Assembly: GCF_018325905.1 (NCBI RefSeq)
Contig: NZ_AP021901.1
Location: 6,418,001-6,482,000 of the forward strand
Source: Pseudomonas sp. St316
GTDB taxonomy: Bacteria > Pseudomonadota > Gammaproteobacteria > Pseudomonadales > Pseudomonadaceae
Direction of reading: 5' to 3'
DNA length: 64,000 nt
The notes under the pieces were generated by a model. It was not told the origin of the DNA. It saw only the letters and a list, made by a program, of their open reading frames with translations, and searched no databases. Both the position numbers and the translations under genes were made by a program. Positions 55,236 through 64,000 of this stretch are shown here, one piece after another (position 1 is the first letter of the stretch; each line of letters begins with the position of its first letter).

Positions 55236-56012
55236 TCAGGCGTTGTTTGACGCATCGGCGTCGCGTTGTGTTGCCCTTGCTCGGCAGGCATCGCCAAATG
55301 CCTGGAAAATCGCAAGGTAGTGCGGGTGAGAGCTTACCTCCCATTCGGGGTGCCATTGCACACCTAAAGCAAAAGCCTTGCCTTTTGGCACCGAAACAGC
55401 CTCGATCAGGCCATCGGGCGCCATCGCTTCGGCCCGCAACCCAGGCGCCAGGCGCTCGATACCCTGGCTGTGGATCGAATTGACCGCTATCTGTCGAGGC
55501 AGCCCCAGGCCTGCCAGTACACCACCAGGCTGGATATTCACGGCGTGGGCAGGGCCGTATTGAACATCCACCGCTTGAGTATCGTCTTCACGATGATCGA
55601 TGAACGTTCCGACTTCATGAACGCTCTGATGCAGGCTGCCGCCAAAGGCTACGTTCATCTCCTGGAAACCTCGGCAAATGCCCAGCACCGGGATGCCCGC
55701 CTCGACAGCGGCGCGGATCAGCGGCAAGGTGGTGGCGTCCCGTGCAGGATCATGAGCAGTGCCTGGCGCACTGGCCGGGCCCTGGTAATGAAAAGGTTCT
55801 ACATTGGAAGGAGAGCCGGTAAAAAGAATGCCGTCCAGGGCGTCCAGAATATCGGACGGCGGGAACAGATCCGCCAGGGACGGGAGCAGCACTGGCAAGC
55901 CCTTGGCGGCTGTCGCGACAGCCCGGGAATATTTATCGCCACTGATGTGATAAGCATGCAGACCAATCTGCCTGGAGCAGGTGGTGACGCCGATTAACGG
56001 CAGGCGAGACAT
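55236..56012 (-). CDS. spuA: Gamma-glutamyl-GABA hydrolase SpuA (PuuD type)
   Basis: A 258-residue class I glutamine-amidotransferase-like hydrolase that releases the glutamyl group at the end of the gamma-glutamylation pathway. Catalytic Cys in VLGICRGFQE near residue 118; His-Glu pair in GVQWHPEWE near 223. First gene of the - strand spu operon, 40 bases before spuB. Confidence 0.92.
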   Translation of the reverse strand: MSRLPLIGVTTCSRQIGLHAYHISGDKYSRAVATAAKGLPVLLPSLADLFPPSDILDALDGILFTGSPSNVEPFHYQGPASAPGTAHDPARDATTLPLIRAAVEAGIPVLGICRGFQEMNVAFGGSLHQSVHEVGTFIDHREDDTQAVDVQYGPAHAVNIQPGGVLAGLGLPRQIAVNSIHSQGIERLAPGLRAEAMAPDGLIEAVSVPKGKAFALGVQWHPEWEVSSHPHYLAIFQAFGDACRARATQRDADASNNA

Positions 56013-56290
56013 GAAGCACCCCGATATTATTGCTGTTATGGGTTTGAATCGAGCTTAGCCTTGTTCATTTTTTTACACAACACCCCCGTAAAAAATACAA
56101 CACGCCCCGCTCAAGCCCGCGGTCGGCAAGACCCTTAAAGGGAAAAAAACGCCCTAAATTGCCTCAAAAAAGCCCTGCAGGTGCTTTTTTAGGGCAAAAA
56201 AGGCCCTGCTTGACTTCGGCATGCCGTTCGGGTTGACTGGCTTTCGAAGAGATCAATGATTGATATTTTTAACAACAAAGGTGTTGCATC
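56013..56290. promoter_or_regulatory. Divergent spuA-spuI control region
   Basis: An AT-rich 278-base region between the divergent operons. It contains a near-perfect hairpin AAAAAAGC / GCTTTTTT (56166-56173 / 56083-type arm at 56183-56190) whose loop holds the palindrome CCTGCAGG. Such an element could stop transcripts from either side or bind a regulator. No confident promoter elements. Confidence 0.5.
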
Positions 56291-57667
56291 ATGTCGGTAC
56301 CCCCGCGTGCCGTTCAGCTTAACGAAGCGAACGCGTTCCTTAAGGAACATCCTGAGGTTCTGTACGTTGACCTTCTGATTGCGGATATGAATGGTGTGGT
56401 GCGCGGCAAGCGCATAGAACGCACCAGCCTCCACAAGGTTTACGAGAAAGGCATCAACCTGCCGGCCTCTTTATTTGCCCTGGATATCAATGGCTCTACG
56501 GTGGAAAGCACCGGCCTGGGTCTGGACATCGGCGATGCCGACCGGATCTGTTATCCAATCCCTGACACCCTGTGCAACGAGCCTTGGCAGAAGCGCCCCA
56601 CTGCGCAACTGTTGATGACCATGCACGAACTCGAAGGCGAGCCTTTCTTCGCCGACCCACGGGAAGTCCTGCGCCAGGTCGTGACCAAGTTCGACGAATT
56701 GGGCCTGACCATCTGCGCCGCATTCGAGCTGGAGTTCTACCTGATCGACCAGGAGAACGTGAATGGACGCCCACAACCGCCTCGCTCGCCGATCTCCGGC
56801 AAACGCCCGCACTCGACCCAGGTCTACCTGATCGATGACCTCGACGAATACGTCGATTGCCTCCAGGACATTCTGGAAGGGGCCAAGGAGCAAGGCATTC
56901 CCGCCGACGCCATCGTCAAGGAAAGTGCCCCGGCGCAGTTCGAAGTGAACCTGCACCACGTGGCCGATCCGATCAAGGCCTGCGACTATGCGGTCCTGCT
57001 CAAGCGTCTGATCAAAAACATCGCCTACGACCATGAAATGGACACCACCTTCATGGCCAAGCCTTATCCGGGCCAGGCGGGTAATGGTCTGCACGTCCAC
57101 ATCTCGATTCTTGATAAAGATGGCAAGAATATTTTTGCCAGCGAGGATCCCGAGCAGAACGCCGCACTGCGTCACGCGATCGGCGGTGTGCTCGAGACCC
57201 TGCCCGCGCAGATGGCGTTCCTCTGCCCTAACGTCAACTCCTACCGCCGCTTCGGCGCACAGTTCTACGTGCCGAACTCGCCGACCTGGGGCCTGGACAA
57301 CCGCACCGTGGCTTTGCGCGTCCCTACCGGCTCGGCCGATGCCGTGCGCCTGGAACACCGCGTCGCCGGTGCCGATGCCAACCCGTACCTGCTGATGGCT
57401 TCCGTGCTGGCAGGCGTGCACCATGGCCTGGTCAACAAGATCGAGCCCGGTGCGCCGGTGGAAGGCAACAGCTACGAGCAGAACGAGCAAAGCCTGCCGA
57501 ACAACTTGCGCGATGCCCTGCGCGAGCTGGACGACAGCGAAGTCATGGCCAAGTACATCGACCCGAAATACATCGATATCTTCGTGGCCTGCAAGGAGAG
57601 CGAGCTGGAGGAGTTCGAACACTCCATCTCCGACCTTGAATACAACTGGTACCTGCATACCGTGTAA
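56291..57667 (+). CDS. spuI: Gamma-glutamylpolyamine synthetase SpuI
   Basis: A 458-residue glutamine-synthetase-family ligase, paralogue of SpuB. N-terminal DLLIADMNGVVRGKRI, then AFELEFYLID, ESAPAQFEVNLHH, GNGLHVHISIL, and the NRTVALRVPTGSADAVRLEH block. AAAGG precedes the ATG. It is transcribed alone, away from spuA, and closed by a terminator. Having two such ligases suggests separate polyamine preferences. Confidence 0.92.
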   Translation: MSVPPRAVQLNEANAFLKEHPEVLYVDLLIADMNGVVRGKRIERTSLHKVYEKGINLPASLFALDINGSTVESTGLGLDIGDADRICYPIPDTLCNEPWQKRPTAQLLMTMHELEGEPFFADPREVLRQVVTKFDELGLTICAAFELEFYLIDQENVNGRPQPPRSPISGKRPHSTQVYLIDDLDEYVDCLQDILEGAKEQGIPADAIVKESAPAQFEVNLHHVADPIKACDYAVLLKRLIKNIAYDHEMDTTFMAKPYPGQAGNGLHVHISILDKDGKNIFASEDPEQNAALRHAIGGVLETLPAQMAFLCPNVNSYRRFGAQFYVPNSPTWGLDNRTVALRVPTGSADAVRLEHRVAGADANPYLLMASVLAGVHHGLVNKIEPGAPVEGNSYEQNEQSLPNNLRDALRELDDSEVMAKYIDPKYIDIFVACKESELEEFEHSISDLEYNWYLHTV

Positions 57668-57685
57668 GTGGTTGCAGTAAAGAGA

Positions 57686-57719
57686 AACGCCGCAGCCCCA
57701 AAGGCTGCGGCGTTTTTTT
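57686..57719 (+). terminator. spuI terminator
   Basis: AACGCCGCAGCC / GGCTGCGGCGTT inverted repeat with a short loop and a seven-base T run, 19 bases past the spuI stop. Confidence 0.92.
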
Positions 57720-57750
57720 ATGGATGCAGGTTGGATGGCCGCCTTCGGCG

Positions 57751-57849
57751 GATCGCGAGCAAGCTCAGCTCCCACATTGGATCGAGGGTGATCAACTGGC
57801 CCAGGCTCATCACCGTTCCCTGTGGGAGCAAGGCTTGCCCGCGATGACG
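57751..57849. repeat. Mixed REP doublet
   Basis: One arm of the GATCGCGAGCAAGCTCAGCT type and one inverted arm of the GGGAGCAAGGCTTGCCCGCG type, ahead of the TetR gene. Confidence 0.8.
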
Positions 57850-57910
57850 GCTTGGCAGACAACACAGAAACCGGCTCGTACAATGCCCGGCAACCCCGCA
57901 GGAGACGTCC

Positions 57911-58546
57911 ATGACGCGCATCGCCACCCCCCGCAAACCCCGCGCACGCAGCCAGGCCCGGATCGACACCATTCTCGATGCCGCCCGCACGCTGCTTGCC
58001 GCCGAAGGCGTGGCCAGCCTGTCGATCTACAGCGTCGCCGAACGCGCCGGGATCCCACCCTCCTCCGTGTATCACTTCTTCGCCAGCGTCCCGGCCCTGC
58101 TCGAAGCCCTGACCGCCGATGTCCACGCCGCCTTTCGCGCCTGCCTGCAAGCGCCGATCGACCATGGCGCGTTGAACCACTGGCACGACCTGTCACGGCT
58201 GGTGGAACAGCGCATGCTCGTCATCTACGGCCAGGATGCCGCCGCCCGCCAGTTGATCCTGGCCCAGCACGGCCTGACCGAAGTCACCCAGGCCGACCGC
58301 CAGCACGACCTCGAACTGGGCGACCTGATGCATAAGGTGTTCGACCACCATTTCGAGCTGCCGACCTTGCCCAAAGACGTCGACGTGTTCGCCCTGGCCA
58401 TGGAACTGGGCGACCGCGTCTACGCCCGCTCGGTACAACAACACGGCCAGATCACCCCGCGCATGGCCGAAGAAGGCATGCGGGTGTTCGATGCGTATCT
58501 GGGGCTGTATCTGCCGCCGTACCTCCCCAAGCGTGAAGCGCCCTGA
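57911..58546 (+). CDS. TetR-family transcriptional regulator
   Basis: A 211-residue regulator. The N-terminal helix-turn-helix lies at about residues 35-65 (SIYSVAERAGIPPSSVYHFF) after a basic Arg/Pro-rich start; the C-terminal ligand domain is not distinctive. It is convergent with the ssu operon and has no partner gene, so its target is unknown. GGAG lies seven bases before the ATG. Confidence 0.85.
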   Translation: MTRIATPRKPRARSQARIDTILDAARTLLAAEGVASLSIYSVAERAGIPPSSVYHFFASVPALLEALTADVHAAFRACLQAPIDHGALNHWHDLSRLVEQRMLVIYGQDAAARQLILAQHGLTEVTQADRQHDLELGDLMHKVFDHHFELPTLPKDVDVFALAMELGDRVYARSVQQHGQITPRMAEEGMRVFDAYLGLYLPPYLPKREAP

Positions 58547-58563
58547 GCCAAGAGTCGCCTCAT

Positions 58564-58592
58564 CGTGGCGAGGGAGCTTGCTCCCGCTGGGC
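58564..58592. repeat. Single REP element
   Basis: One palindromic unit GGCGAGGGAGCTTGCTCCCG, related to but distinct from the doublets elsewhere. Confidence 0.6.
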
Positions 58593-58660
58593 CGGTCCGA
58601 CGCCTCGGGCGCAGCAGCCCCAAACCTCACCCAAGCGTGTTCACACGCCAGCAGAAAGCC

Positions 58661-58678
58661 AAAAAGCCCCGAAGGGCT
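58661..58678 (-). terminator. Terminator of the ssu operon
   Basis: On the - strand: AGCCC-TTCG-GGGCT followed by TTTTT, a UUCG-tetraloop hairpin 33 bases after the ssuF stop. A wider AGCCCCG/CGGGGCT pairing to 58694 is an alternative fold. Confidence 0.85.
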
Positions 58679-58710
58679 CACGCCGTCCGGGGCTGTGGGT
58701 GATGCATCGT

Positions 58711-58926
58711 TCACAACTTGGCGATCGACACCTCGGTGGATTTGACGAAGGCGATCACTTCGCTACCGATCGCCAGTTCCAGCTCCTTGACCGAGCGGGT
58801 GGTGATGACCGAAGTGACGATGCCCGACGCGGTCTGCACGTCGATTTCCGACAACACGTCGCCTTCGACGATTTCCTTGATGGTGCCTTTGAACTGGTTG
58901 CGTACATTGATGGCTTTGATAGTCAT
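58711..58926 (-). CDS. ssuF: Molybdopterin-binding (TOBE/Mop) protein SsuF
   Basis: A 71-residue single Mop/TOBE domain protein (RNQFKGTIKEIVEGDVLSEI...VTSVITTRSVKELELAIGSE), which binds molybdate-type oxyanions or pterin. P. putida has the same small gene at the end of its ssuEADCBF operon, where it is needed for aromatic sulfonate and sulfate-ester use. Last gene before the terminator. Confidence 0.9.
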   Translation of the reverse strand: MTIKAINVRNQFKGTIKEIVEGDVLSEIDVQTASGIVTSVITTRSVKELELAIGSEVIAFVKSTEVSIAKL

Positions 58927-58951
58927 GGTGTCGATTCCTGTTTGGATGAGG

Positions 58952-59758
58952 TTATTGCGCCCAACGCAATTGCGTGGGCAAGGGTGAAACGGGTTCGGGT
59001 TCCGGCGGTTGGCCGGGCAAGGACAGCACACGGTTGAGGACTTCGGTTTCCAGGCTCGCCAGGCGATGAGAGCCGCGAACCCGCGGGCGCGGCAGGTCGA
59101 TGGACAGGTCGAGGCCGATCTGGCCGTCCTCGATCAGGATCACCCGGTCGGCAATCGCCACCGCCTCGCTGACGTCGTGGGTCACCAGCAACACGGTGAA
59201 GCCGTGCTGCTGCCAGAGGTTTTCGATCAGTTGCTGCATCTCGATACGGGTCAGGGCGTCCAGCGCTCCCAACGGTTCGTCGAGCAGCAACAGGCGTGGC
59301 TGATGAATCAGCGCGCGGGCCAGGGCCACCCGTTGTTTCTGCCCGCCGGACAACGCCGCCGGCCACTCATGGGCGCGGTCGGCCAAACCGACAGCTTCCA
59401 GTGCCTGCAGCGCCTGCGGGCGCCAGTTGCCCTTGAGCCCGAGGCCGACGTTGTCGATGATTTTTTTCCAGGGCAGCAAACGCGCTTCCTGGAACATCAG
59501 CCGCGTGTCTTCCCGTGCAGCGCTCAGGGACGCGGAGCCAGCCAGCAACTCTCCTGCCGTGGGCTGGTCGAGGCCGGCCAGCAAACGCAACAAGGTACTT
59601 TTGCCGCAGCCACTGCGACCGACCACGGCCACGAACTGCCCGGCCGGGATATGCAGGTCGATGTCGCGTAATACCTGGCGCGTGCCGAAGGTTTTTTGCA
59701 GCTTGCGCACCGCCAGCGGGATGCCACGCAGCAAGCGCGGAGGTTGTTGGGCGGTCAT
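58952..59758 (-). CDS. ssuB: Sulfonate ABC transporter ATPase SsuB
   Basis: A 268-residue ABC ATPase. Walker [18 protein letters not shown], signature [13 protein letters not shown], Walker [13 protein letters not shown], then the switch His in [10 protein letters not shown]. Start overlaps the ssuC stop (ATGA). Confidence 0.94.
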   Translation of the reverse strand: MTAQQPPRLLRGIPLAVRKLQKTFGTRQVLRDIDLHIPAGQFVAVVGRSGCGKSTLLRLLAGLDQPTAGELLAGSASLSAAREDTRLMFQEARLLPWKKIIDNVGLGLKGNWRPQALQALEAVGLADRAHEWPAALSGGQKQRVALARALIHQPRLLLLDEPLGALDALTRIEMQQLIENLWQQHGFTVLLVTHDVSEAVAIADRVILIEDGQIGLDLSIDLPRPRVRGSHRLASLETEVLNRVLSLPGQPPEPEPVSPLPTQLRWAQ

Positions 59759-60537
59759 GCGACACCTCCCTTGTTCACTTGGTACGCCGGGTGCCAGCGC
59801 AGCCAGACCCGCTCAAGCCCACGGGCGGCAAGATCGGCCAATTTTCCCAGCACCGCGTACAAAAGAATCGCCAGCACCACCACATCGGTCTGCAGGAATT
59901 CCCGGGCATTCATCGCCAAATATCCAATACCGGAACTGGCCGAGATGGTTTCCGCCACGATCAGCGTCAGCCACATGAAACCCAGGGCAAAACGCACGCC
60001 CACCAGGATCGAAGGCAAGGCGCCCGGCAGGATCACCTGGCGAAACAAGCTGAAGCCGGACAAGCCGTAGCTGCGGGACATTTCCACCAGCGCCGGGTCG
60101 ACGTTGCGGATGCCGTGGTAGGTGTTGAGGTAGATCGGGAACAACGTACCCAGCGCCACCAGGAAAATCTTCGCCGACTCATCGATGCCAAACCACAGGA
60201 TCACCAGCGGAATCAGCGCCAAGTGCGGGACGTTCCGAACCATTTGCACGGAACTGTCCAACAGGCGCTCGCCCCATTTCGACAAACCGGTGATGAAGCC
60301 CAGGGCCAGGCCGATGCCGCCGCCGATCAAAAAGCCCACCGCCGCGCGCCAACCGCTGATCGCCAGGTGCGTCCAGATCTCGCCGCTGCGCACCAGGTTG
60401 ACCCCGGCCTCGATGACGGCCACGGGTGCCGGCAGGATCCGGGTGGACAACCAACCGGCCGACACCGACAGTTGCCATACCGCCAGCAACAGCAGCGGCA
60501 CCGCCCAGGGCGCAAAGTTGTGGATGATTTTCTTCAT
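59755..60537 (-). CDS. ssuC: Sulfonate ABC transporter permease SsuC
   Basis: A 260-residue inner-membrane permease with about six hydrophobic segments and the EAA-type loop [20 protein letters not shown]. The ATG at 60537, seven bases after the ssuD stop, fits the family N terminus; the open frame to 60594 runs into ssuD. Confidence 0.92.
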   Translation of the reverse strand: MKKIIHNFAPWAVPLLLLAVWQLSVSAGWLSTRILPAPVAVIEAGVNLVRSGEIWTHLAISGWRAAVGFLIGGGIGLALGFITGLSKWGERLLDSSVQMVRNVPHLALIPLVILWFGIDESAKIFLVALGTLFPIYLNTYHGIRNVDPALVEMSRSYGLSGFSLFRQVILPGALPSILVGVRFALGFMWLTLIVAETISASSGIGYLAMNAREFLQTDVVVLAILLYAVLGKLADLAARGLERVWLRWHPAYQVNKGGVA

Positions 60538-60544
60538 GGCCGCC

Positions 60545-61693
60545 TCAGCTCTGGGACGCGGCTTTGGGAAGAATATCGTTGGCGACCATTTCACCGAACG
60601 GGCTCACATAGCCCTGGCTCTTGGGCAACTCCGGGCGCTCCACGTCCAGGTGTGGGAACAGCAGTTCCGCCACGCGATAGGACTCTTCCAGGTGTGGATA
60701 ACCGGAGAAGATGAACGTGTCGATGCCAAGGTCGGCGTATTCCTTGACCCGCGCCGCCACGGTCGGACCATCGCCCACCAGCGCCGTACCGGCCCCGCCG
60801 CGAACCAGGCCGACACCGGCCCAGAGGTTGGGGCTGACTTCCAGCTTGTCGCGACGGCCACCGTGCAGGGCGGCCATGCGTTGCTGGCCCACCGAATCGA
60901 AGCGCGCCAGGGAAGCCTGGGCACGGGCGATGGTGTCGTCGTCCAGGTGAGAGATCAGCCGGTCGGCCGCTTGCCAGGCTTCGGCGTTGGTTTCCCGCAC
61001 GATCACATGCAGGCGGATGCCGAAGCGCACGGTACGGCCGAGCTTCGCGGCCTTGGCCCGCACTTGTTCGATCTTTTGCGCCACGGCTGCGGGCGGTTCG
61101 CCCCAGGTCAGCACCATTTCCACCTGCTCGGCCGCCAGGTCCTGGGCCGCTTCCGACGAGCCACCAAAATACAGGGGTGGACGCGGTTGCTGGATTGGCG
61201 GATAGAGCAGCTTGGCGCCCTTCACACTGATGTGCTCACCGTCGTAATCCACGGTTTCACCTTCCAGCACCCGGCGCCAGATGCGGGTGAATTCCACCGA
61301 CGCCTGGTAGCGTTGCTCGTGATCGAGGAACAGGCCGTCGCCGGCCAGTTCGTCCGGGTCGCCGCCGGTCACCAGGTTGAACAACGCACGTCCGCCGGAC
61401 AACCGGTCGAGCGTCGCGGCCTGGCGCGCCGCCACCGTCGGGGAAATGATCCCGGGGCGCAGGGCGACGAGGAATTTCAGGCGCTGGGTCACCGGAATCA
61501 GCGAAGCGGCCACCAGCCAGGAGTCCTCGCAGGAACGCCCGGTGGGGATCAACACGCCGCCGAAACCCAGTCGGTCCGCCGCCTGGGCAACCTGCTGCAG
61601 GTAACCGTGATCAACGGCGCGGGCGCCTTCGGCAGTGCCAAGGTAATGGCCGTCGCCGTGGGTAGGCAGGAACCAGAAAATATTGAGGCTCAT
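60545..61693 (-). CDS. ssuD: FMNH2-dependent alkanesulfonate monooxygenase
   Basis: A 382-residue bacterial-luciferase-fold flavin monooxygenase (EC 1.14.14.5) releasing sulfite from alkanesulfonates, using FMNH2 from SsuE. Starts [26 protein letters not shown] and the [18 protein letters not shown] block near residue 77 are typical. AGGAG lies before the ATG at 61693. Confidence 0.96.
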   Translation of the reverse strand: MSLNIFWFLPTHGDGHYLGTAEGARAVDHGYLQQVAQAADRLGFGGVLIPTGRSCEDSWLVAASLIPVTQRLKFLVALRPGIISPTVAARQAATLDRLSGGRALFNLVTGGDPDELAGDGLFLDHEQRYQASVEFTRIWRRVLEGETVDYDGEHISVKGAKLLYPPIQQPRPPLYFGGSSEAAQDLAAEQVEMVLTWGEPPAAVAQKIEQVRAKAAKLGRTVRFGIRLHVIVRETNAEAWQAADRLISHLDDDTIARAQASLARFDSVGQQRMAALHGGRRDKLEVSPNLWAGVGLVRGGAGTALVGDGPTVAARVKEYADLGIDTFIFSGYPHLEESYRVAELLFPHLDVERPELPKSQGYVSPFGEMVANDILPKAASQS

Positions 61694-61717
61694 GGAGTGG
61701 TCTCCTAAGGGATCGAA

Positions 61718-62683
61718 TTACTGCGCTTTCGCAACGGCCGCCGGCGGCGTCCAGATCACGTCCTTGATGCTCAAGGGCTTGGGAATCAATTTGAGCTGGT
61801 AGAAGCTGTCGGCTATTTTCTGCTGCGCCGCCACCACTTCCGGCGTGAGGAACAACGCCCCGTAGCCTTGGCGTTTCACCGAGGTCAGGGTGATGTCCGC
61901 CGGCAGGCCGAGCAACGGCGAGACCTGCTGGGTCACGTCTTCAGGATTGGCCTTGGACCACTCCCCCACTGCGCGCACTTCTTCCACCAGCGCCGTGATG
62001 ACCTGGGGATTTTTTTGCGCATAGGGTTTGGTGGCGAGGTAGAACTGGTGGTTATCGACGATGCCTTTGCCGTCACGCAGAGTGCGTGCCTGCAACTGCT
62101 GTTCGGCGGCAGCCTGGTACGGATCCCAGATCACCCAGGCGTCGACGCTGCCACGTTCGAACGCGGCGCGGGCGTCGGCCGGCGGCAGGAAAACGGTCTG
62201 GATGTCGGAATACTTCAAGCCAGCATCTTCCAGCGCCCGCACCAGCAGGTAGTGGACGTTGGAGCCTTTGTTCAGCGCGACTTTCTTGCCCTTGAGGTCT
62301 TGCACCGACTGGATCGCCGACCCCTTGGGCACCAGGATCGCCTCGCTGGTGGGCGCCGGTGGCTCGTAAGCGACGTAGAGCAGATCGGCGCCTGCGGCCT
62401 GGGCAAACACCGGCGGGGTTTCACCGGTCACGCCGAAGTCGATGGAACCGACGTTCAAGCCTTCAAGCAGCTGCGGGCCGCCGGGGAACTCGGTCCATTG
62501 CACGTCCACCCCTTGGGCTGCGAGGCGTTTTTCCAAGGTTCCCTTGGCTTTGAGCAGCACCAGGGTGCCGTACTTCTGATAACCGATCCGCAAGGTCTCG
62601 GCTTGAGCTTGAGTAATGACGCCGAGGGACACAGCCGCAGCAAACAGAGCGACCAGCCCGCGACGCAAAATGACAGTGCGCAT
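61718..62683 (-). CDS. ssuA: Sulfonate-binding periplasmic protein SsuA
   Basis: A 321-residue periplasmic binding protein with a signal peptide (LVALFAAAVSLGVITQAQAE). The TauA/SsuA pattern follows: RIGYQKYGTLVLLKAKGTLE, then VQWTEFPGGPQLLEGLNVGS and FGVTGETPPVFAQAA. AGGAG precedes the start. It delivers sulfonates to SsuBC. Confidence 0.94.
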   Translation of the reverse strand: MRTVILRRGLVALFAAAVSLGVITQAQAETLRIGYQKYGTLVLLKAKGTLEKRLAAQGVDVQWTEFPGGPQLLEGLNVGSIDFGVTGETPPVFAQAAGADLLYVAYEPPAPTSEAILVPKGSAIQSVQDLKGKKVALNKGSNVHYLLVRALEDAGLKYSDIQTVFLPPADARAAFERGSVDAWVIWDPYQAAAEQQLQARTLRDGKGIVDNHQFYLATKPYAQKNPQVITALVEEVRAVGEWSKANPEDVTQQVSPLLGLPADITLTSVKRQGYGALFLTPEVVAAQQKIADSFYQLKLIPKPLSIKDVIWTPPAAVAKAQ

Positions 62684-62773
62684 GGCGCCTCTCCTTTTTG
62701 CTGTGGGGTTTTGGCTGCACCTGCTTGGCCGTTGGCGGCTGAGTAAGGTGAGTTGAATCAGGGTGTTCGGGGT

Positions 62774-63367
62774 TCAAATGCTCCAGCGAGCACTCAACAA
62801 ACGTTCGTTCAATACACGAGGGTCCAGCGGCTTGGGCCGACGGGCCATGGCGCTGAAAAACTGTTCCAGCGCCTCGTCCAGGCGCTGTTGCAGGGCCGGC
62901 ACCAATTGCGCCTGGGCGCTGCCTTCGCCATAAGCGATCTGGCTGTCTTCGGCAAAGATCCCGTGGAGCATTTCCTGGGCCTTGAGCGCCGACAACACCG
63001 GCTTGAGGGCGTAATCCACCGCCAGCATGTGGGCGATGCTGCCGCCGGTTGCCATCGGCAACACCACTTTATGGGCCAGGGCCCGTTCAGGCAGCAGGTC
63101 CAGCACGGTCTTCAACGCACCGGAAAAAGACGCCTTGTACACCGGCGTGGCAATCAACAGGCCATCGGCATTTTCGATCTGCTGGAGCAGGTCGACCACC
63201 TTCGGGCTGTCGAAACGGGCATGGAGCAGATCTTCGGCCGGGAAGTCGCGCACCTGATAGCTCACTACCTCCACACCTTGTTGCTGCAACCAGCGTTGCG
63301 ACCGCTCCAGCAGCACCCCGGAGCGGGAGCGTTGGCTGGGACTGCCACCGAGTAAGACGACCAACAT
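62774..63367 (-). CDS. ssuE: NADPH-dependent FMN reductase SsuE
   Basis: A 197-residue flavodoxin-fold reductase that supplies reduced FMN to Ssu[17 protein letters not shown] at the N terminus binds FMN phosphate; [19 protein letters not shown] near residue 70 and [19 protein letters not shown] near 103 are the other family blocks. First gene of the operon, 71 bases downstream of a promoter candidate. Confidence 0.94.
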   Translation of the reverse strand: MLVVLLGGSPSQRSRSGVLLERSQRWLQQQGVEVVSYQVRDFPAEDLLHARFDSPKVVDLLQQIENADGLLIATPVYKASFSGALKTVLDLLPERALAHKVVLPMATGGSIAHMLAVDYALKPVLSALKAQEMLHGIFAEDSQIAYGEGSAQAQLVPALQQRLDEALEQFFSAMARRPKPLDPRVLNERLLSARWSI

Positions 63368-63444
63368 GCCTGCGATTCCTTAACTGTCACGTGCGATTCG
63401 CGGTGGGCGATCTCGCTGCATGGGTCAAACCATAACAGGGGATT

Positions 63445-63450
63445 ATTATA
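63445..63450 (-). promoter_or_regulatory. Probable -10 element of the ssu operon
   Basis: On the - strand the sequence TATAAT lies about 78 bases before ssuE, inside the AT-rich tract. No good -35 stands 17 bases upstream, as often seen for promoters needing a CysB-type activator under sulfate limitation. Confidence 0.45.
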
Positions 63451-63518
63451 TCTTTAAATCATATTTATTCATTTGGTTATGCAATTTAGAGATATAAAAT
63501 TCACTTTCCCAAATGCAA

Positions 63519-63541
63519 TAAAAAAGGCCGTCGAAACGGCC
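63519..63541 (-). terminator. lsfA terminator
   Basis: On the - strand: GGCCGT-TTCG-ACGGCC followed by TTTTTT. A UUCG-tetraloop hairpin that ends the peroxiredoxin transcript. Confidence 0.88.
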
Positions 63542-63567
63542 AAAACCCTTAGTGCACAGCTATTTCC

Positions 63568-63660
63568 CTGTGGGAGCGAGCTTGCTCGCGATGGCGTCGG
63601 ATCTGCCAGCGGCGATGTCGACTGATAGACCGCTATCGCGAGCAAGCTCGCTCCCACAGG
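63568..63660. repeat. REP doublet
   Basis: Near-perfect inverted arms GTGGGAGCGAGCTTGCTCGC and its complement, between the lsfA stop and its terminator, so probably within the 3' end of the lsfA transcript. Confidence 0.85.
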
Positions 63661-63678
63661 TTCAGGTCAGGTTTTGCG

Positions 63679-64000
63679 TCAGCGATTGGGCTGCGGGGTC
63701 AGGCGCAGATAAGGTTTCACAGCGCGGTAGCCCTTGGGAAAACGCTGCTTGAGCTCCTCTTCATCCTTGAGCGACGGTACGATCACCACCTCGTCACCGT
63801 CCTGCCAGTTGGCCGGGGTGGCGACTTTGTAGTTGTCGGTCAATTGGAGCGAGTCGATCACCCGCAGGATCTCATTGAAATTGCGTCCGGTGCTGGCCGG
63901 GTAGGTAATGGTCAGGCGGATCTTCTTGTTCGGGTCGATCACGAACAAGGAACGCACCGTCAAAGTGTCACTGGCGTTGGGATGGATCAAGTCGTACAGG
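63679..64000 (-). CDS. lsfA: 1-Cys peroxiredoxin LsfA, C-terminal part
   Basis: The last ~106 residues of an AhpC/TSA (Prx6-type) peroxiredoxin; the rest lies beyond the window edge. The LYDLIHPNASDTLTVRSLFV segment and the C-terminal NWQDGDEVVIVPSLKDEEEL block are characteristic of the 1-Cys group. In P. putida lsfA precedes the ssu operon and is induced by sulfate starvation; the order here is the same. The active-site cysteine is outside the window. Confidence 0.88.
   Translation of the reverse strand, partial: LYDLIHPNASDTLTVRSLFVIDPNKKIRLTITYPASTGRNFNEILRVIDSLQLTDNYKVATPANWQDGDEVVIVPSLKDEEELKQRFPKGYRAVKPYLRLTPQPNR

Larger units (their letters stand above)
63368..63678. other. AT-rich ssu promoter region plus lsfA 3' region
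   Basis: 311 bases with no gene. It contains the ssu promoter candidate, a marked AT-rich tract (63440-63520), the lsfA terminator and a REP doublet, in that order. Confidence 0.7.

Noticed and set aside
58560..58700. CRISPR-like or other special array in repeat-rich spacers
   Set aside because: The repeats here and elsewhere are REP palindromes or tandem REP units, without unique spacers of constant length.

Overview
The window is GC-rich chromosomal DNA from a plant-associated member of the Pseudomonas fluorescens group. Evidence: the many ~90-bp palindromic intergenic pairs built around gagCgagcttgctcgC, the Pseudomonas gene neighbourhoods (folA/ilvD on the left, hacB-spuHGFEDCBA/spuI and ssuEADCBF/lsfA on the right), and a Hrp1-type (P. 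syringae-like, 'rsp/rsc') type III secretion system in the middle.

Layout. 1-13832: core genes. They are a Bcr/CflA-type efflux pump, ilvD, a phosphorylcholine phosphatase, a cystine symporter, folA, a membrane protein/GTPase pair (DUF2868/DUF3482), a DUF523 protein, a prolyl-hydroxylase-like oxygenase, a DUF2059 protein, an alpha/beta hydrolase and a thioredoxin-fold protein. 13833-43196: the type III secretion island. On the + strand: one HrpR/S-type enhancer-binding protein, hrpA, a divergent harpin at the hrpZ position, hrpB-hrcJ-hrpD-hrpE, an array of tandem repeats, then hrpF-hrpG-hrcC-hrpT-hrpV and a chaperone. On the - strand, convergent with these: an unknown gene with its own hrp box, then hrcU-T-S-R-Q-hrpP-O-hrcN-hrpQ-hrcV-hrpJ. 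hrpL follows on the + strand behind a sigma-54 promoter, coupled to a frameshifted GNAT gene. Beyond it, a P450/serine-hydrolase pair bracketed by repeats separates hrpL from an effector locus: an HrpH-like lytic transglycosylase divergent from a chaperone-HopM1-family effector pair. 43554-57667: a penicillin-acylase-family (AHL acylase) gene, a CMD protein, and the complete polyamine uptake and gamma-glutamylation locus. 57911-64000: a TetR regulator, the ssu sulfonate operon, and the 3' end of a 1-Cys peroxiredoxin (lsfA).

How it works together. The bEBP with sigma-54 should drive hrpL. HrpL, an ECF sigma factor, should then read hrp boxes (GGAACC-N15/16-CCACNNA). I find six candidates: before hrpA, before hrpF, before the unknown - strand gene at 24177, before hrpJ, and a divergent pair serving hrpH and shcM-hopM1. 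The most notable points are the unsplit hrcQ with a strong internal ribosome-binding site that would yield an HrcQb-sized product, the hrp-box-controlled unknown gene beside an orphan chaperone, and the harpin-like protein lacking the usual glycine-rich character. I had no search tools; family assignments rest on recognised motifs, sizes and synteny.
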